64,000 nucleotides of DNA from Diplonema papillatum. Taxonomy: Eukaryota; Euglenozoa; Diplonemea; Diplonemida; Diplonemidae. Below are positions 9,893 to 21,070 of this stretch, piece after piece (position 1 is the first letter of the stretch; the number at the start of each line of letters is the position of its first letter). Made by a program: the position numbers and the translations under genes. The notes beneath the pieces are model-generated. The model saw only the letters and a program-made list of their open reading frames with translations. It made no database searches and was not told where the DNA came from. The stretch spans positions 174,211-238,210 of the forward strand of contig JAPJBO010000306.1 in assembly GCA_030068145.1 (NCBI GenBank), written 5' to 3'.

Positions 9893-12800
9893 ATGAAGAA
9901 GATCTGCTCCGCAAAGCCACTCGACGAAGGTGCACTGATCTCCTGCTTGTCCCGCATTCGTTCCCTCGACAAGGCAAACAAGCTGGAACTCGTCTACAAC
10001 GTGCAGGTACGCTTCTTGTTTTCTCTACGAAATGATCCGGCCACTGCATGCAGATTCGCACCAAGAGTCTGGGAATCGGCATTTTAGGCATTTTCAGGCT
10101 GGGGTCGGTTGTAGGGTTGGTCTGCTTCTCGCCGAGCCTATTTTGCTATTTTGGGCTAGGATCCTTTTTTGGAGTCGTCTCGGGGTCCGGCCACTGTCCG
10201 CCACCAGTGCGAAGTCGGCACCTCGACGCCCCAAAACATACGGCCCCTTTCATGGACCCCAAGCTAGTCGACAACGCGAATTCGCAACAACGTGGACTCA
10301 AGTCCACTTTTGCGTAGACCCACCTACTTAGAAGAAGACGTAGTGCTCGCATCAACATGCGCAATAGACAGTGTTCTGCCTCTATCCCCCGCCTCATTCG
10401 AAACAAGAATAAATAAACCGATCAGCTCTTCGTGGACCTCTGCCGGGGAAAGGACGATTTCGCGTACCCTTACTCGGTAGTGAGCGTTGCGCTCGACATC
10501 ATCCGGATCATCTCCCGCGCCACCAGCGACTCCAACAAGGCCCTTGTCAACGCGGGCGGCATCAAGGTCCTCTTCGGGTCTCTCACCCGTGCTTACACGC
10601 AGTCGATGCGGCCGGGGGCCAACGCGGGAGCAGCGAAGGATCTCACCGAAAAGGTTCTGGGTATGTCTTTCAGATGTGGCAGGGTGTTTTTCAGTAGACC
10701 GGGGGTAGTAGCTCGTTTAACAGTTGCAAAGCGTTGAACGTCCGAGGATGCAAGGATCCTGGGCGACGGATACGAAGCGGAAGCCCCTCAAACCGTCTTT
10801 GATCAGTTGGTGCTGATCGGGATTCCCTTATGAGCGCAAAACCCTTCCCGGCGTGCTCCTTGTTCAGCCAAAGACAATATTCTCGGCTGGCGACATACGG
10901 AAAATATGGCGGCCGAACAACGCGCCGGACAGATGGCCTCCGCGTCGCATCCTTGTCTCTCTCCGAACAGGCCAGCTCGGTTGCGATGACTTAGCGAACA
11001 CAATCACGTGGTGGGAAAATGCCCAAAGACTGCTTAGGCGTGGTGACGACCTCGTCACAAATCCGGTCTATCGCCTACGGTCAACTCGTGGTAGTCTGAG
11101 CTGAGAACGCAAATAATCCGTAGCAATTGAGAGTTAAAACAGGGGAATGAGTTTTCCGAGTGACCCGCTCGAGGGAGGTAGTTTAACGACTCAGGGAAAG
11201 TACCTTTCCGAAAGCACCGACTCGTGTTTCTGGCACTTCCTCTTGCTCGTAGTTTTGCCTCCGCGCGGAACCGTGACAGGCAGCGGGCAGTGCATTTTTA
11301 GCTGGTGGACAAATTGCACGAAAACCTCAACGCCTTAAATTTTTGCAGGAGTTCTTGACGACGTCGTCGCGTTTGATAAGGAGGTGGTGCTGCCGTTCGA
11401 CCTGCCCGAGGAGGCAGCCGGGGCGCAGCAGCTCGCGGGGATGAAGAATCTGTCCTCGATCATGATGCTGCTCAGAGACGAGCACGGGTACGGCCACAAG
11501 AGGAACAAGGTGCTCGGGATCATTGCCTCCGTCACGTCGATTCGCCAAGGGGCCCTCCGCCTCGCAGAGTCGCACTCCACCAACGCCGACTTGTCCCCTA
11601 TCGACCACCTCCTCTTCCTCGCTGCCAACACCGATTCCAAGGTATTTTTTACATAAGCGCCAGCTTGAAAGGAAATGCTCGACAATGCTGCCCGACAAAG
11701 AACAGAAGGGATCCCAAGTGATGTAACTACCGAGCCAAGTGTTGAACGGACGTGAGGTCACGCGGGTCTACCCCAACACGACAAATCACACAAACACAAC
11801 AGGTCAAAGTCCTGAGTGAGAAAACAACACACGGTGGTGTAAGCGAAGAACAAATCGGATTGTGATTGTATTGTATTTGCCCCTTACCTCGCGGTTAACG
11901 GTACGGCCCGATGCAAGAGAATGAGATCTCCCCTGTTTTTTCCATGCACATCCACAAGACACCCTACTACGCGAAGAATGTGCAGCTTTCCAGGATAGTT
12001 AACCCTGTCCCCGCGTGAAGCGTTTCAAGGGTCAACCCTTCCTTCAAAAAGAGTCTATACGTCCTCCCTTCCATTCGGAGTCGAAGCAGCACGTCGAGTA
12101 TTTCCCAAGAACCACCGCTCTGTGCGAAAGAAATCCCCCAGCCGCTGAAGCACACATCCGCGTTAATTGCCGAAAGTGGTATCATCACGCCGAGAAGAAC
12201 CGAATATCGCGTCGCGGGAACCTGCAAAGTTGTGGGTTCGCTGCCGTGCGTGCAAATAGAACGTGTCCTGAATTGATTCTTGCGGCTCTGACTCTTCTTT
12301 GCTGCGCTGCGGTTGTGGCCAAAGCGCGGAATTAGGGGATGGCACAGGTCAGCGCCGAGTGCGCTTGATAGAAAGCACCACGAAAATACTCGAGGGGCTG
12401 CTTTGTGGCTAGAGGGAGGGTTAGAAAACAATACAACTACAATTTAAGTGGGTCTTTTTTGTTGAACGCTTACGCCCGCCACTAAACCCAGATTCACCTG
12501 TGTTTCGTGTGGGCTACAGCACATGTACCTCCTTTGATCTTTTGCAGCTGGCAGCCCCCTCAAGTATTTCCTACAAAGCAGGTGCTTATACAAAAGTACT
12601 CGAGGGGCTGCCTTGTGCTGACTTCGAAGAAGGCTAGAGGGAGAAACAATGCAACTACAAAGTGGGTCTTTTTTGTTGAACGCTGCCGCATCAGGACCCC
12701 AGTGCAGACACGCAGTGGCTACACAAAATCTGAAGGCGGAGCAAGGTCCTCCGCTTGAGGCGACCAGACGCCCTCTCGCGTGTCGTCCTCTCTGGCTAGC

Positions 12801-14809
12801 ACCCCGCGGGTGTACGGGTCGGCCCTCTGTTTATCAGTCGGTACCCACTCGGCACTGATGACGAGGCCGGCCGCCCGTGCAGCATCAAAAATCCTCGCCA
12901 AAAGGAGATTTGCCGCAAAATTCATCGAGTGCCCCTTGATGAGACACTGGACAGCCGGGAGATTGTCAACCGTGAGTTTCACGCGCGTATTCGTGTGAAA
13001 CCTTGCGGTCAGGTTTTTGCGTGTCTCCAACCGGGTCTAAACGAGTCCGAATGGACCGGCGGGCGTAACGCACTGAGGAGCCTTGTTGTTCCGAGGGTTT
13101 GAGCCTTGTGGCCGGTTCCTACGGTTATCTCCTGGTTCGGCTCCACTCGAAAGGGTGGGGTTGGATCAGGAGAAAACCCTAAGGACCGCAAAAAACTCTT
13201 TCAAAAAGATGTGAGTGTGCCTCAACTTTCAAAAAGGGGCCCTGCGATATCCGCTCAGGTTCGCCCTCCAGGACTGCGGCCCACCATGATGATGAGGCAT
13301 CTGTCCAGAGAGTCACTGAGATGAGGAGACCGACTCCGAACGACTGACCCAGCGGTTGTCTTCGACTAGGGAGGTGAGGTGCTCCACCTCACGCACGGTC
13401 GAGGGCGGAACAGTCTGTGGAGATGTCCCAGTCAGCTGCCTCCATCAGGGATGAGGCCATCCTCTGCAGGAAAGATAACGAACACCGGGCGTAGGCCAGC
13501 TGGAAACGCGTCGTGTACGCAAACCAGACCAAGGCTCCAAACACCCGGTAAAACTCGCGGGGTGACGCCCCCTCCGCGTTTGACTCTGGCGAGCTCAGAG
13601 CCAAGTAACTTCGCCACCCATCCTGTAGCGAGCGGGGCGGTTCGAATGGGAGAGGTCAAAGTGGAGGCCCAGAAGGTCGAACTCCCTGAGCGGGATTCCA
13701 AGCTGATCGTCGTCTTCGTTGAGCTCGCAGTTGACGCTCTTGCAGCGCTGCAAAAAAGACTCGAACCGCGAAGTCGCTTCGCTCAACGAAAAAATAATTT
13801 GAACGATGGGTAACAAAAAGGACTGGAAACGAAGCGCACCGGAAAGGTCGCAGAAGCTGCTAGGTTCCCATCACATGCGTGATCCGAATCACGAAAAGAT
13901 ACACCGTAAAAGAACCCTTTCGACCCGGAGGCCTTAAACCCTCGGATACTCAAGCGAACTTTCACTCTGAAAATCTCAACCCCAAGCCTCTACGGTCAAC
14001 CGGAGACTTTAAAATACCGACCTTCTAATCCACAAATAACGCTTGAAAATAACAAAAAGCAGGACTACCCGAAGGCTACGATCTGCATCCGCAACTTGGT
14101 CCGCTTCTCACCTGTGGTGCGCGCCCGTGTGTTGTCCACGGAGAAAGGGCTGGAAGGCTTGACGAACCTACCGAGACTGAGGGACCAGTTCGTGGAGTTG
14201 ATTGACGGAGGAGGCGTGGGCCACCCGCCGCGGTCGATGCTCGGTGTGACCAGGGACGGGCTTTCGATATACTCGGCAGTCGAGGCCCTCTGCTACCTCC
14301 TGCAGAACAAGGACAGCTACGACACGGTGCTCGAAGTGCTGCTTGAGAACAACGAGCGTGGCATCCTGGTGCTGTTCGGAGTCCTCGCCCGCGTGGAGTC
14401 GCAAGCGATCCGGTCGAAGGTGACGCAGGAGGTGCTGCAGCCCCTTGCGATGATGAACGACGACCTCAGCCGCATCATCCACGAGATCAAGAGGTACGAC
14501 GGCAGGGAGCAGACGCCCCACTGGGGCAGCGGGTTCCGCCCGTCCATGGAGCTGCGGGCCCGTGAGGAGAAGGACGTCGCGAAGCAAAAAATGCAGAGGC
14601 GCGCCCAGCAGCGGCAGATGATGGGAGGAATGGGAGGAATGGGCGGCATGGGCGGCATGGACATGGGAGGCATGGGCATGGGTATGGGCGGAATGGACGA
14701 AATGGAACAGCTCCAGCAGATGATGATGATGGGCGGCATGCCCCCGGGCATGACCGAGCAGGACATGATGCAGCTCATGATGCAGCAGCAGATGATGGGC
14801 AGGCAGTGA
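9893..14809 (+). CDS. Armadillo-like helical-repeat protein with Met/Gly/Gln-rich tail (4 exons)
   Basis: Exons are inferred at 9893-10006, 10426-10660, 11349-11641 and 14063-14809. All introns are GT-AG (donors GTACGC, GTATGT, GTATTT; acceptors CAG) with compatible phases 0, 1 and 0, giving about 462 residues. The body is a series of short amphipathic helices (for example VVSVALDIIRIISRATS, ALVNAGGIKVLFGSL and YSAVEALCYLLQNKDSYDTV), as in armadillo or HEAT solenoids that bind partner proteins. The last 90 residues hold repeated GGM units, then QLQQMMMM and QLMMQQQMM, recalling the Met/Gly-rich tails of some Hsp70 co-chaperones; that comparison is only a hint. The start is the first ATG of the first exon, and no other start is evident. 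Intron 3 (2.4 kb) is filled with repeats and an antisense retroelement relic. A missed short exon between exons 1 and 2 cannot be excluded. Confidence 0.75.
10325..10405 (+). repeat. Dispersed repeat R4, degenerate copy in intron 1
   Basis: It contains AAGAAGACGTAGTGCTCGCA, TCAACATGCG and CAGTGTTCTGCCTCTA. This matches the order GAAGACTTGATGCTAGCATC ... GGCAGTGTTCTGCCTA of the better copies at 32945, 44375 and 59560. Confidence 0.45.
11645..12110 (+). repeat. Dispersed repeat R5, long copy in intron 3
   Basis: From TTTACATAAGCGCCAGC to GTATTTGCCCCTTACCTC (11645-11893) this is about 95 percent identical to 31302-31552. The next about 165 bases are absent from the other copy. Similarity then resumes at CCTCCCTTCCATTCGGAGTC (12061-12110 against 31560-31605). 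It starts four bases after the exon 3 donor. I find no open frame in it. Confidence 0.75.
12370..12700 (-). repeat. Dispersed repeat R2, inverted, with a partial tandem duplication
   Basis: The block 12458-12597 is the reverse complement of the R2 core. It is bracketed by two direct copies of a unit running from ACTCGAGGGGCTGC to GTGGGTCTTTTTTGTTGAAC (about 12393-12472 and 12598-12682). The same outer unit is present once, in the other orientation, at 54262-54355. Confidence 0.65.
12719..13830 (-). pseudogene. Retrotransposon relic: end of reverse transcriptase plus RNase H (DIRS-like)
   Basis: Read from 13830 down, successive frames give the C-terminal part of a reverse transcriptase (LREFDLLGLHFDLS, then REFYRVFGALVWFAYTTRF). 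RNase H pieces follow: WTDASSSWWAAVL with the first catalytic Asp near 13290, a Glu-containing segment AHSHLFERVF, then TVDNLPAVQCLIKGHS and EWVPTDKQRADPYTRG. This order and the DN/ADxxxRG motifs are typical of DIRS-type and related retroelements. Several stops and frame changes break it, and the catalytic YxDD box is not preserved (only a degenerate VQIIFSL frame is left). It lies antisense inside intron 3 of the armadillo-like gene. No tyrosine recombinase or terminal repeats are seen, so the element class remains tentative. Confidence 0.7.
13915..14025 (+). repeat. Dispersed repeat R3, two partial copies near the end of intron 3
   Basis: The first copy contains CTCAAGCGAACTTTCACTCT. The second has CCTCTACGGTCAACCGGAGA, a variant also present near 6085 and 60365. 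The intron acceptor lies about 40 bases further on. Confidence 0.5.
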
Positions 14810-17800
14810 GACAGCCGGAGTTTGTCGATTTGAGTGGACACGCGGCATCGCAGTAGCTGAGGTTACTGGCACCGCGAAGCACGAACCAGACGCGCGGAGC
14901 TGGATCGTTGAAGACAGCGCAGAGCTTCCACCGTAGTCGGCCAACGCAGCCTCAAAACAAAGAAAAGGCACGGACTCGCGCCCCAGGACCTTGGATGTGT
15001 GGGTTTATCTCCGCTGGGCAGGCTGAGCCTAGTCTTCGCCCGTCTCGGAGAACAGAACGGCTCGCAGCGCTCGGGCTGTAGACAATCGAACATCCCGAGG
15101 CGTTCGACGCAACTGAGCTTCGTTGCATCCGTTTCGGGGTTCATGCGTGTAGCCCGCCGGAGCCACATCTGCATGCCGTTCAATCATACGGTCGAAGATG
15201 CCTGGTCTCGGTTGTTAGCAGAAGAGTTGTGTGCCAAGACGAGAGCGCAACACATGCTTGCACAGTGGGTCTCTGTGCCGTACTCATGACACGAGCGACC
15301 TTCGAGTGTGATCCGCCGGTTCTGGGTAGTGTACAGCAAACTCTTGAAAGAGTCTAGCCTTGAGGCTCGGTCTCGTGGATGCGGTATCCCGCACTAAACC
15401 TATAGAACCGGCCTAGCTGGCGGAAAGGTTCTGTGAGCCGAAAGCACGTCTCCTGCTACGGGGCAGACTCCTATGCACATCGTCGGTGCAGTCACAGTGT
15501 ACTTGCATACCTGGTCTGAGCTCGCCGACTGTGTGCGGGGGACCGTTTCGCGTTGTCTGACGCTCCGCACTCACTTCCGCTGGCTTTTCATGGTTTCTCC
15601 TTGCAAGAGCCGCAAAGTCACGCGATGCGAGAAGCGTGCAAAGCCACTACCAACCCACCCCCGCCTCCCATTTCCCCGCCTTTTGTTTCTTCTCGTCCGC
15701 CCCTTTCTCTTTCTCAGTGCTTCTCCTTCTGAAGAGGGCGAAACCTGTATCAAGGCATCACTTTCATCTATTCTTTTTCCTCTGGCGGCAACAATGAGAT
15801 AAGGGAAGCGCAAGCACCGTTCGGGGTAAACGGTCCACTGCAGCCACCGTGTAAGTGCCTGCCAGCAAAGAAGGAGTCCCCCCGGGCTCCCCCCTACACG
15901 ATCAAATCACAATCCAAAGGAAGACAGGCCAATCTGTCTCACCGTCTCGTCGCACACAACGAACACCGCCAGGAAACGCACTTTCACCGGTTCTTTCGTT
16001 CTGTTGGGACTGGGACGTCGTTGTCTGTGGCAACATCGGTGAGGTAACTCGTTTCATATCGTCGCCAAAGGCTTCAAGAGGCAACTTGAGAAGAGAAGAT
16101 TGGAAACCGAGTGATTTGCGCCGTGGCCATGAAGAACAATTGAGAGAAAACCAATCCCGCAAGTACGCGCCGAGCATTTGTTGTAAAGTGCTATGCCATG
16201 AAGGCGAGCACAAACGTAAAGGACGCCTTCAGATATCGCTGAAAGTCACGAACTGTAGCAGGCTGGGGGCAGGACTTTCGATTTCTTTGGTTTCTTCCTC
16301 TTTTGGCGTGGTCTCATCCTTGGCTGCGAGTTCGAATTGCTTCTTGAGTCGCTTTTGGTCGCCAGCTTCTATGCAAGGTCGTCACCCCCCCCCTCATAGA
16401 ATCCGGTGAAAACTCGGCACAAACCAGGCAAGGACCAGCCACAACCTCCTGGCAAGAACCAGGCTCCAAGCCTGGGCACACGAACCCGGAAAAAGCTGGA
16501 ATCTGATCACACCTACCAAACACCAAGACTTCCTGGGGCTGAAGCCCCAGCCGCCCGCGATGCACTAATATATCAAAAGCTTAATAGCTGCGGAGGGTGT
16601 ATGTGCGGGCGCGTCTTGGCACCGGGTTCTCGCGTTGATTTCAAAGCGTGCGTCGTCCTCTTGCTCTGGCGCCGCTCATGAGCAGCCTCAGCCAGTTGCA
16701 GCGTCCCTCTCCGTCTGTTCCCGACGAACAGCAGTTGCCGCCCTTTTCTTTCACCCGAAGACGGAGTCGGGGCCGCGTCCCCCCCCCAGGCATTTGCGTA
16801 GTGCACGCTGTTGCTTTTTTCGCCCCCGCTCTGAGCCTCTCCTTGCTCAGCTTAGTTGTCGGGGGAGGGGGGGCTCCGCTTTTATTTTGCCTTTGTTTGC
16901 TGTTTTTCTTTCATTCTTTTGTGTTCCTTTCGTTTCATTGCTTTTCAAGCGTTTTTTTTGTTTGTTCTCAGACTGAGTTCTTCCATGGATCGTCTACCAG
17001 AACTCATCATCGAAAAGATCCTTTCTTCTAGTAGACTGAGTGCAGCAGCAAGCTCATTCACATCGAGCGATGATGTCCAACGACGAGTACAGACTTTTCA
17101 CCAGTCTGCAGCTTACGACTCGAAGGCAAAATGAGCCGGTCGATCCCCTCTTGATAGACCGTGATCGACCGAAGAATACAGCACCGGGCAATTCGATGCA
17201 GCTCTAGGGACTAGGGATGGACCTGATAAACCGTGGTGGACCGTGACTCACTGTGATAAACAGCGGCAGGCACTTCGATGCAGTTTCAAGAGATAGGGAC
17301 GGACCGGCTCACAAAAGTGACGTCCCTACGCCCGGCTGGCACCATCCGATCGACAATCTTTGCTTGTCTGCACCGTATTCTCTGTCATTGCTGAGCTGTG
17401 AAGCGCCAGACGACTGCATCATCCAGGGCCTGTGGACATGGTCAACAGTACCGTCAATGTATCGCCACTTCAGGTCTCGCGGAATGTTCACGCATTCCGT
17501 TTTGGCAATACGAACGTCCGAGCAAGCTAGTCAGGAGGCGTGCATGCACATTACCTTAGGACCGCCTGACCCATGTCCAGGTGCAGTTGGCCCGGAATCC
17601 CTCTCCTTCCGTGAGAACAAAAAACTCTCTCACTGTCAAGGGCTGCGACTCGGTTGCCTCAGTTGTCTGGAATCGTCGTGGAGCGATGATTGGCGTCGAT
17701 GAGTAGTAAAGACTTGCCGCATGTTTCCTACATCGTCAAAAAGCTGTTCCAATGAGCAGACGGCACAGCGTAGTTAGCTCTTGCCGACGCATTCGAAACC

Positions 17801-17904
17801 AAAAGTCTGAAAGAAGGTCCTGCAGCGAACGTTCATTCGAAAAAGGCTAGCTTTTTGGTCGTGCGAAGATCTTCGACCATATTATTACCATTTCCCGACG
17901 AGAA
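14810..17904. other. 3.1-kb interval without a recognisable gene
   Basis: No conserved protein is seen. At 16750-16980 there is a long C- and T-rich tract on the plus strand, ending near a short ATG frame at 16985 (see rejected items). A copy of repeat R8 lies at 17145-17310. The 300 bases before 17905 contain no clear promoter motif. Confidence 0.5.
17145..17310 (+). repeat. Dispersed repeat R8, two tandem units
   Basis: The units read TGATAGACCGTGATCGACCG, GGCAATTCGATGCAG and GGGACTAGGGATGGACC, then TGATAAACAGCGGCAGGCAC, TTCGATGCAG and AGATAGGGACGGACC. This is the clearest copy of the family. Confidence 0.65.
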
Positions 17905-20467
17905 ATGACAGACAAGCACGAGGTCATTGCCCCGTCGTCAACCCGAGAAAAACACGACCTTTCATCCAAAGGGAAGGAGGGGAGGGTGCGGGTGCCAATG
18001 AACAACAAGGCGGTATGTGCCGGGTTGGGCGCCGTGGCGGGGCTGGCGGTGGCGGAGTGCTGCCGGCGGCGGGTCGGCGGGCGCGAGGACGACGACGACG
18101 ACGATGGGGTGGACTTGAGCGCCGCGATTGACGCCGCGTTCGAGGGGAAGGGATCGTCTTCGGACGCGGTCGACCGGGCGTTGCTCGCGATGCGGCGGGA
18201 TTTGATGCGGGCGGAAGCCGCCGCCGCGCTGAACGACCCGACCAGCCCCCACACAGCGGACGGCCTGTCGAGAATGCCGGAGACCGGCGTGGACAACATG
18301 AAGGGAATCTCCGCCACGCACGAAGACGGATCCCGCACGTTTTCAAGGGAAGACGTTGGGCTGCAGTTCACGATGCCCCGCGGCTGGTACGCCCTCGGCG
18401 ACCACCTTCAACCGACACCCACCGGCGACGTCCTCTGGCTTGCCCGTTTCGGAGATCCCAGCCAGCCGCCCGAGACCGCGCCGCAGGTGGTCATCGTCGT
18501 CGAAGACGTCGGGAAGGGCATCAGCGACCAAGACTACGCCGGGAAGTCCCGCCGGCAGTGCGAGGAGAGCATGGGGCAGTTTTCCCGCGTCACGTTCCTC
18601 GAGGACGAGCCGGTGTCCGTTGGGCCGTTCTCCCGGAAGCTGGCGTACACGCAGGACATCCCGATACCGGGTAACTTCGCGAGTGCTCCGCCCGGGCTCC
18701 TTGAGCTGACGCTGACCAACTACATGACGGTGCACAACGGCATCGCGTACACGCTCCAGCTCATGAGCCCGAAGGAGGCGCACGCGTGGAGTCTGAAGGC
18801 GCTTGACGACGTCGCCCGGAACACCGCCTTCCTGCCCGTCGTCACGCACTACGGCAAACTCACCCGCACCGCCGCCCTGCCGCGCGCGGCGTCCTCTTCC
18901 TCGTCCGACAAGCAGCCCAACCTCGCCGTGACGATCACCGTGCCCACCGGCAGCGTTCTCGTCCCCGAAGACGCCCCTTCGTCCGTCCTCGACGCTGTCA
19001 GGTACTCCTTTGCGACGCTTTCTTCAACAGGAAGAGTAGCAACACCCCTCTTTTCCACGCTCTTCGACGCGCCACTTTCCCGTGCGAGCGAGTCTCGGAA
19101 CAGGACTCAAAAGCTGTGACAGGTGGTGACTGCCGACCACGACAGGTGCTTACACCAGGAGTTTCGAACAACTAGTCAGGCCAAGCTCATTGCACAGAGA
19201 GAGCTTGCCACATCCTCGGGTGAGATGTGCCGCGTGTGTAAAGACATTCAGTTGTTGCGGACGGGGCCGAAAGCCCTGTACAGCTAAAGGGGGGGGGGTC
19301 GAACAATATCACCTGTGTGATTGTTCGATTTGTCGAATAATAAAAAAATTTCCGGTTAGCCGAACAGTAGCAGGATCAAATAGTGGCAGTGTTTTTAGAC
19401 AACCAGACGTGTGTCAAATAACTGCTATTATTCGACCCCCCCCTTTAACACCGCAAGATGAAAAAAACAGATTTCTTGAGCAGAGTGCCGGATGGAGAAG
19501 GAGAAGCTGACAAACTCCCACGCTCCATCCATCTCCCGAAGGATCCCGCCCCACCCACCCTTCGGAGAGGAGACACAGGACCCAAAAGCAGCGTGTCGGA
19601 AGGTCAAAGCCGACCACAAGTGGGTTATACTTCGATTCAGCCGTTACCCAATCAAAACACACACACACACCCACCGTGTGGACGTCTCTCGTGCAGGAAG
19701 TAAAAGGGTCCGCAACGCACACACACACGCACACACACACCCAGTAAAAAGAGGCGATTGCCGCCAGATACATGTTGCAACCAGCAGCACAAGGGACAGG
19801 AAGCATTGACCAAACAAGGCTGCAGTTTAGATCAGCGCGTGGCCACCACGAGCAGCCGGCAGGACCATCAGCTGTGACGTGAGGATACTGACAACTTGGG
19901 CTATACTCCGCTTCAGGGGTTACCCGTGATTGAATTCCAACACACACACCCACGCAGGTGGAACGGGCACCACGTCGACTCGTTCACGAACCTGGACGAC
20001 CCGCCGTGCAGTGTGATTGTCGACCTGTCGGGCGACGCGGCGGCCCGCCCGCTGCGGGAGCTGCTGCAGGAGTTCATCGCGGAGCGCGGCGCGGCGGAGC
20101 CGGTTCTCTTCGCGGCCGGCGACAACTACGTCGAGTACGCCTGCGACACGTTCCCGCCGTCGGCCGAGACTGTCTGCATCTCGATGGCGAGGGCGCCAGG
20201 CAGCGCCGCCCGGGTGTGCTCCTGGCACACCACCGGCGAGTCGCTGGCCGCGCTCACGCCGAACCAGCCGCCGGTGCCCCCAGGCTTCCGCGCGGCGTGG
20301 AAGGAGAGGGTTGAAGACCTCGCCACCCGCGTCCAACTACACACGTCCCCCACGCCCGCGCTCTCGACGTTCTCGCACGACTTCCACGGGTACTCCATCT
20401 CGAAGCTCGGCAACGGATGCTTGAAGGAGCAGCGCTTCGGCGACGTTGTGCTGTACCGCCTCCACAG
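17905..20467 (+). CDS. Protein with two PsbP/Mog1-like repeats (two exons placed; 3' end unresolved)
   Basis: Exon 1 is 17905-19001 and exon 2 is 19958-20467. The donor TCAG|GTACTC and acceptor CGCAG|GTGG join in phase 2 and restore Arg-Trp. The N-terminus has a hydrophobic stretch (about residues 36-50, CAGLGAVAGLAVAECC) and an Asp run, possibly a targeting or anchor segment. Residues about 145-300 form one domain: TFSREDVGLQFTMPRGWYAL, then GDVLWLARF, ending with a helix HAWSLKALDDVARNTAFLP. Exon 2 ends with the start of what looks like a second copy (TFSHDFHGYSISKLGNG ... GDVVLYRLHR). The general strand order recalls the PsbP/Mog1 fold, but I cannot confirm it. The exon 2 donor (CACAG|GTTTGC) is good; a following exon probably lies near 20.95 kb. 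The intron between the two exons carries the R10 repeat and a small transposon. Confidence 0.65.
19088..19600 (+). repeat. Dispersed repeat R10, copy interrupted by a small transposon
   Basis: The segments 19088-19286 and 19446-19600 match 33118-33293 and 33292-33430 in order: GAGTCTCGGAACAGGACTCA, AGAGCTTGCCACATCCTCGG, GAGTGCCGGATGGAGAA and CTCCCACGCTC. The middle 159 bases are absent from the other copy. The repeat lies within the intron of the 17905 gene. Confidence 0.8.
19287..19445. mobile_element. 159-bp inverted-repeat element (MITE) with TA target duplication
   Basis: The left end reads AAGGGGGGGGGGTCGAACAAT. The right end, read inward on the other strand, is AAGGGGGGGGTCGAATAAT. The element is flanked by TA on both sides (19285-19286 and 19446-19447). 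The related copy of the host repeat at 33292-33293 has a single TA and no insert, so it is a paralogous empty site. TA duplication and short inverted repeats fit a non-autonomous Tc1/mariner-type element; the G-rich terminus is not one I recognise. The AT-rich centre holds a further internal inverted segment (TTCGATTTGTCGAATAAT). Confidence 0.85.
19655..19742. repeat. CA microsatellite, two short runs
   Basis: CA-rich runs at 19656-19670 and 19716-19742, separated by unique sequence. Another short run with the motif CACACACACCCACGCAG directly precedes the exon 2 acceptor at 19957. Confidence 0.8.
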
Positions 20468-20944
20468 GTTTGCCTTGACATCTTTTCGAGACATTGCAAT
20501 GTGTTTCAAAAATGTAAGCCTGAGCAATGAGCGAACCAACACCATACTGAAGATCATGTCACTGTCACAGTTTTACATGTCCGTGCTTCACATGGAGATC
20601 CCTAACTCAAGACATACAGGTGAAAAGAAGAAAAAACAATCTGTAGAGGGCCCAAACTCGGCCTGCTCGGGAGGAGGGGACAAGACACATTTTTCAAAGT
20701 TCGAAGTAACCAAGGTTCAAAGTACGAAATCTCAAAGTAGCCCGGGTTCGGGACTTTAGAGAGACAAGTGCGCTGTGGACACACACTGAAGTTGGTACCC
20801 CGCACTTGCACTACCACCAAACGGCTGCGACGCGCATGACACCATGACAGGTCTGACGAAAGGCACCGGTCATCAGTTTGCTGCGCAGCGGCGTGCACTT
20901 TCCGCACTTGACAGATTCATTCTTCGCTTTTTCTCACGAAAGGG

Positions 20945-21070
20945 GGCTGCTTTGAGGTACAGAAGGTTTTCCGACTCTCGAAATTGGGAGCAGCACGTCA
21001 AGATCCCGAATGGGTCAAATATGTCATCAACTGTTTCCTGTCGGCGTGGCGGCCTGGCGCTGGAGCTTTT
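20945..21070 (+). CDS. Possible further exon of the 17905 gene
   Basis: One frame reads ARQDPEWVKYVINCFLSAWRPG. This resembles in pattern the last helix of the first domain of the 17905 gene (AWSLKALDDVARNTAFLP), so it could be the end of the second domain. The acceptors nearby (GTACAG at 20957-20962, TTTGAG at 20951-20956) do not give the phase left by the exon 2 donor, so at least one more exon or a different junction is needed. About 110 residues of the expected domain are not located. Confidence 0.3.

Noticed and set aside
14168..14971. 267-residue His/Ala-rich frame on the minus strand
   Set aside because: It is the antisense of the Met/Gly-coding last exon of the armadillo-like gene, which has supported splice junctions and gene-like sequence on the plus strand.
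16985..17134. Short ATG frame beginning MDRLPELIIEKILSS, like the start of an F-box
   Set aside because: Only about 50 residues, followed by Ser-rich sequence and a stop, with no further exon. The similarity is limited to the first dozen residues.
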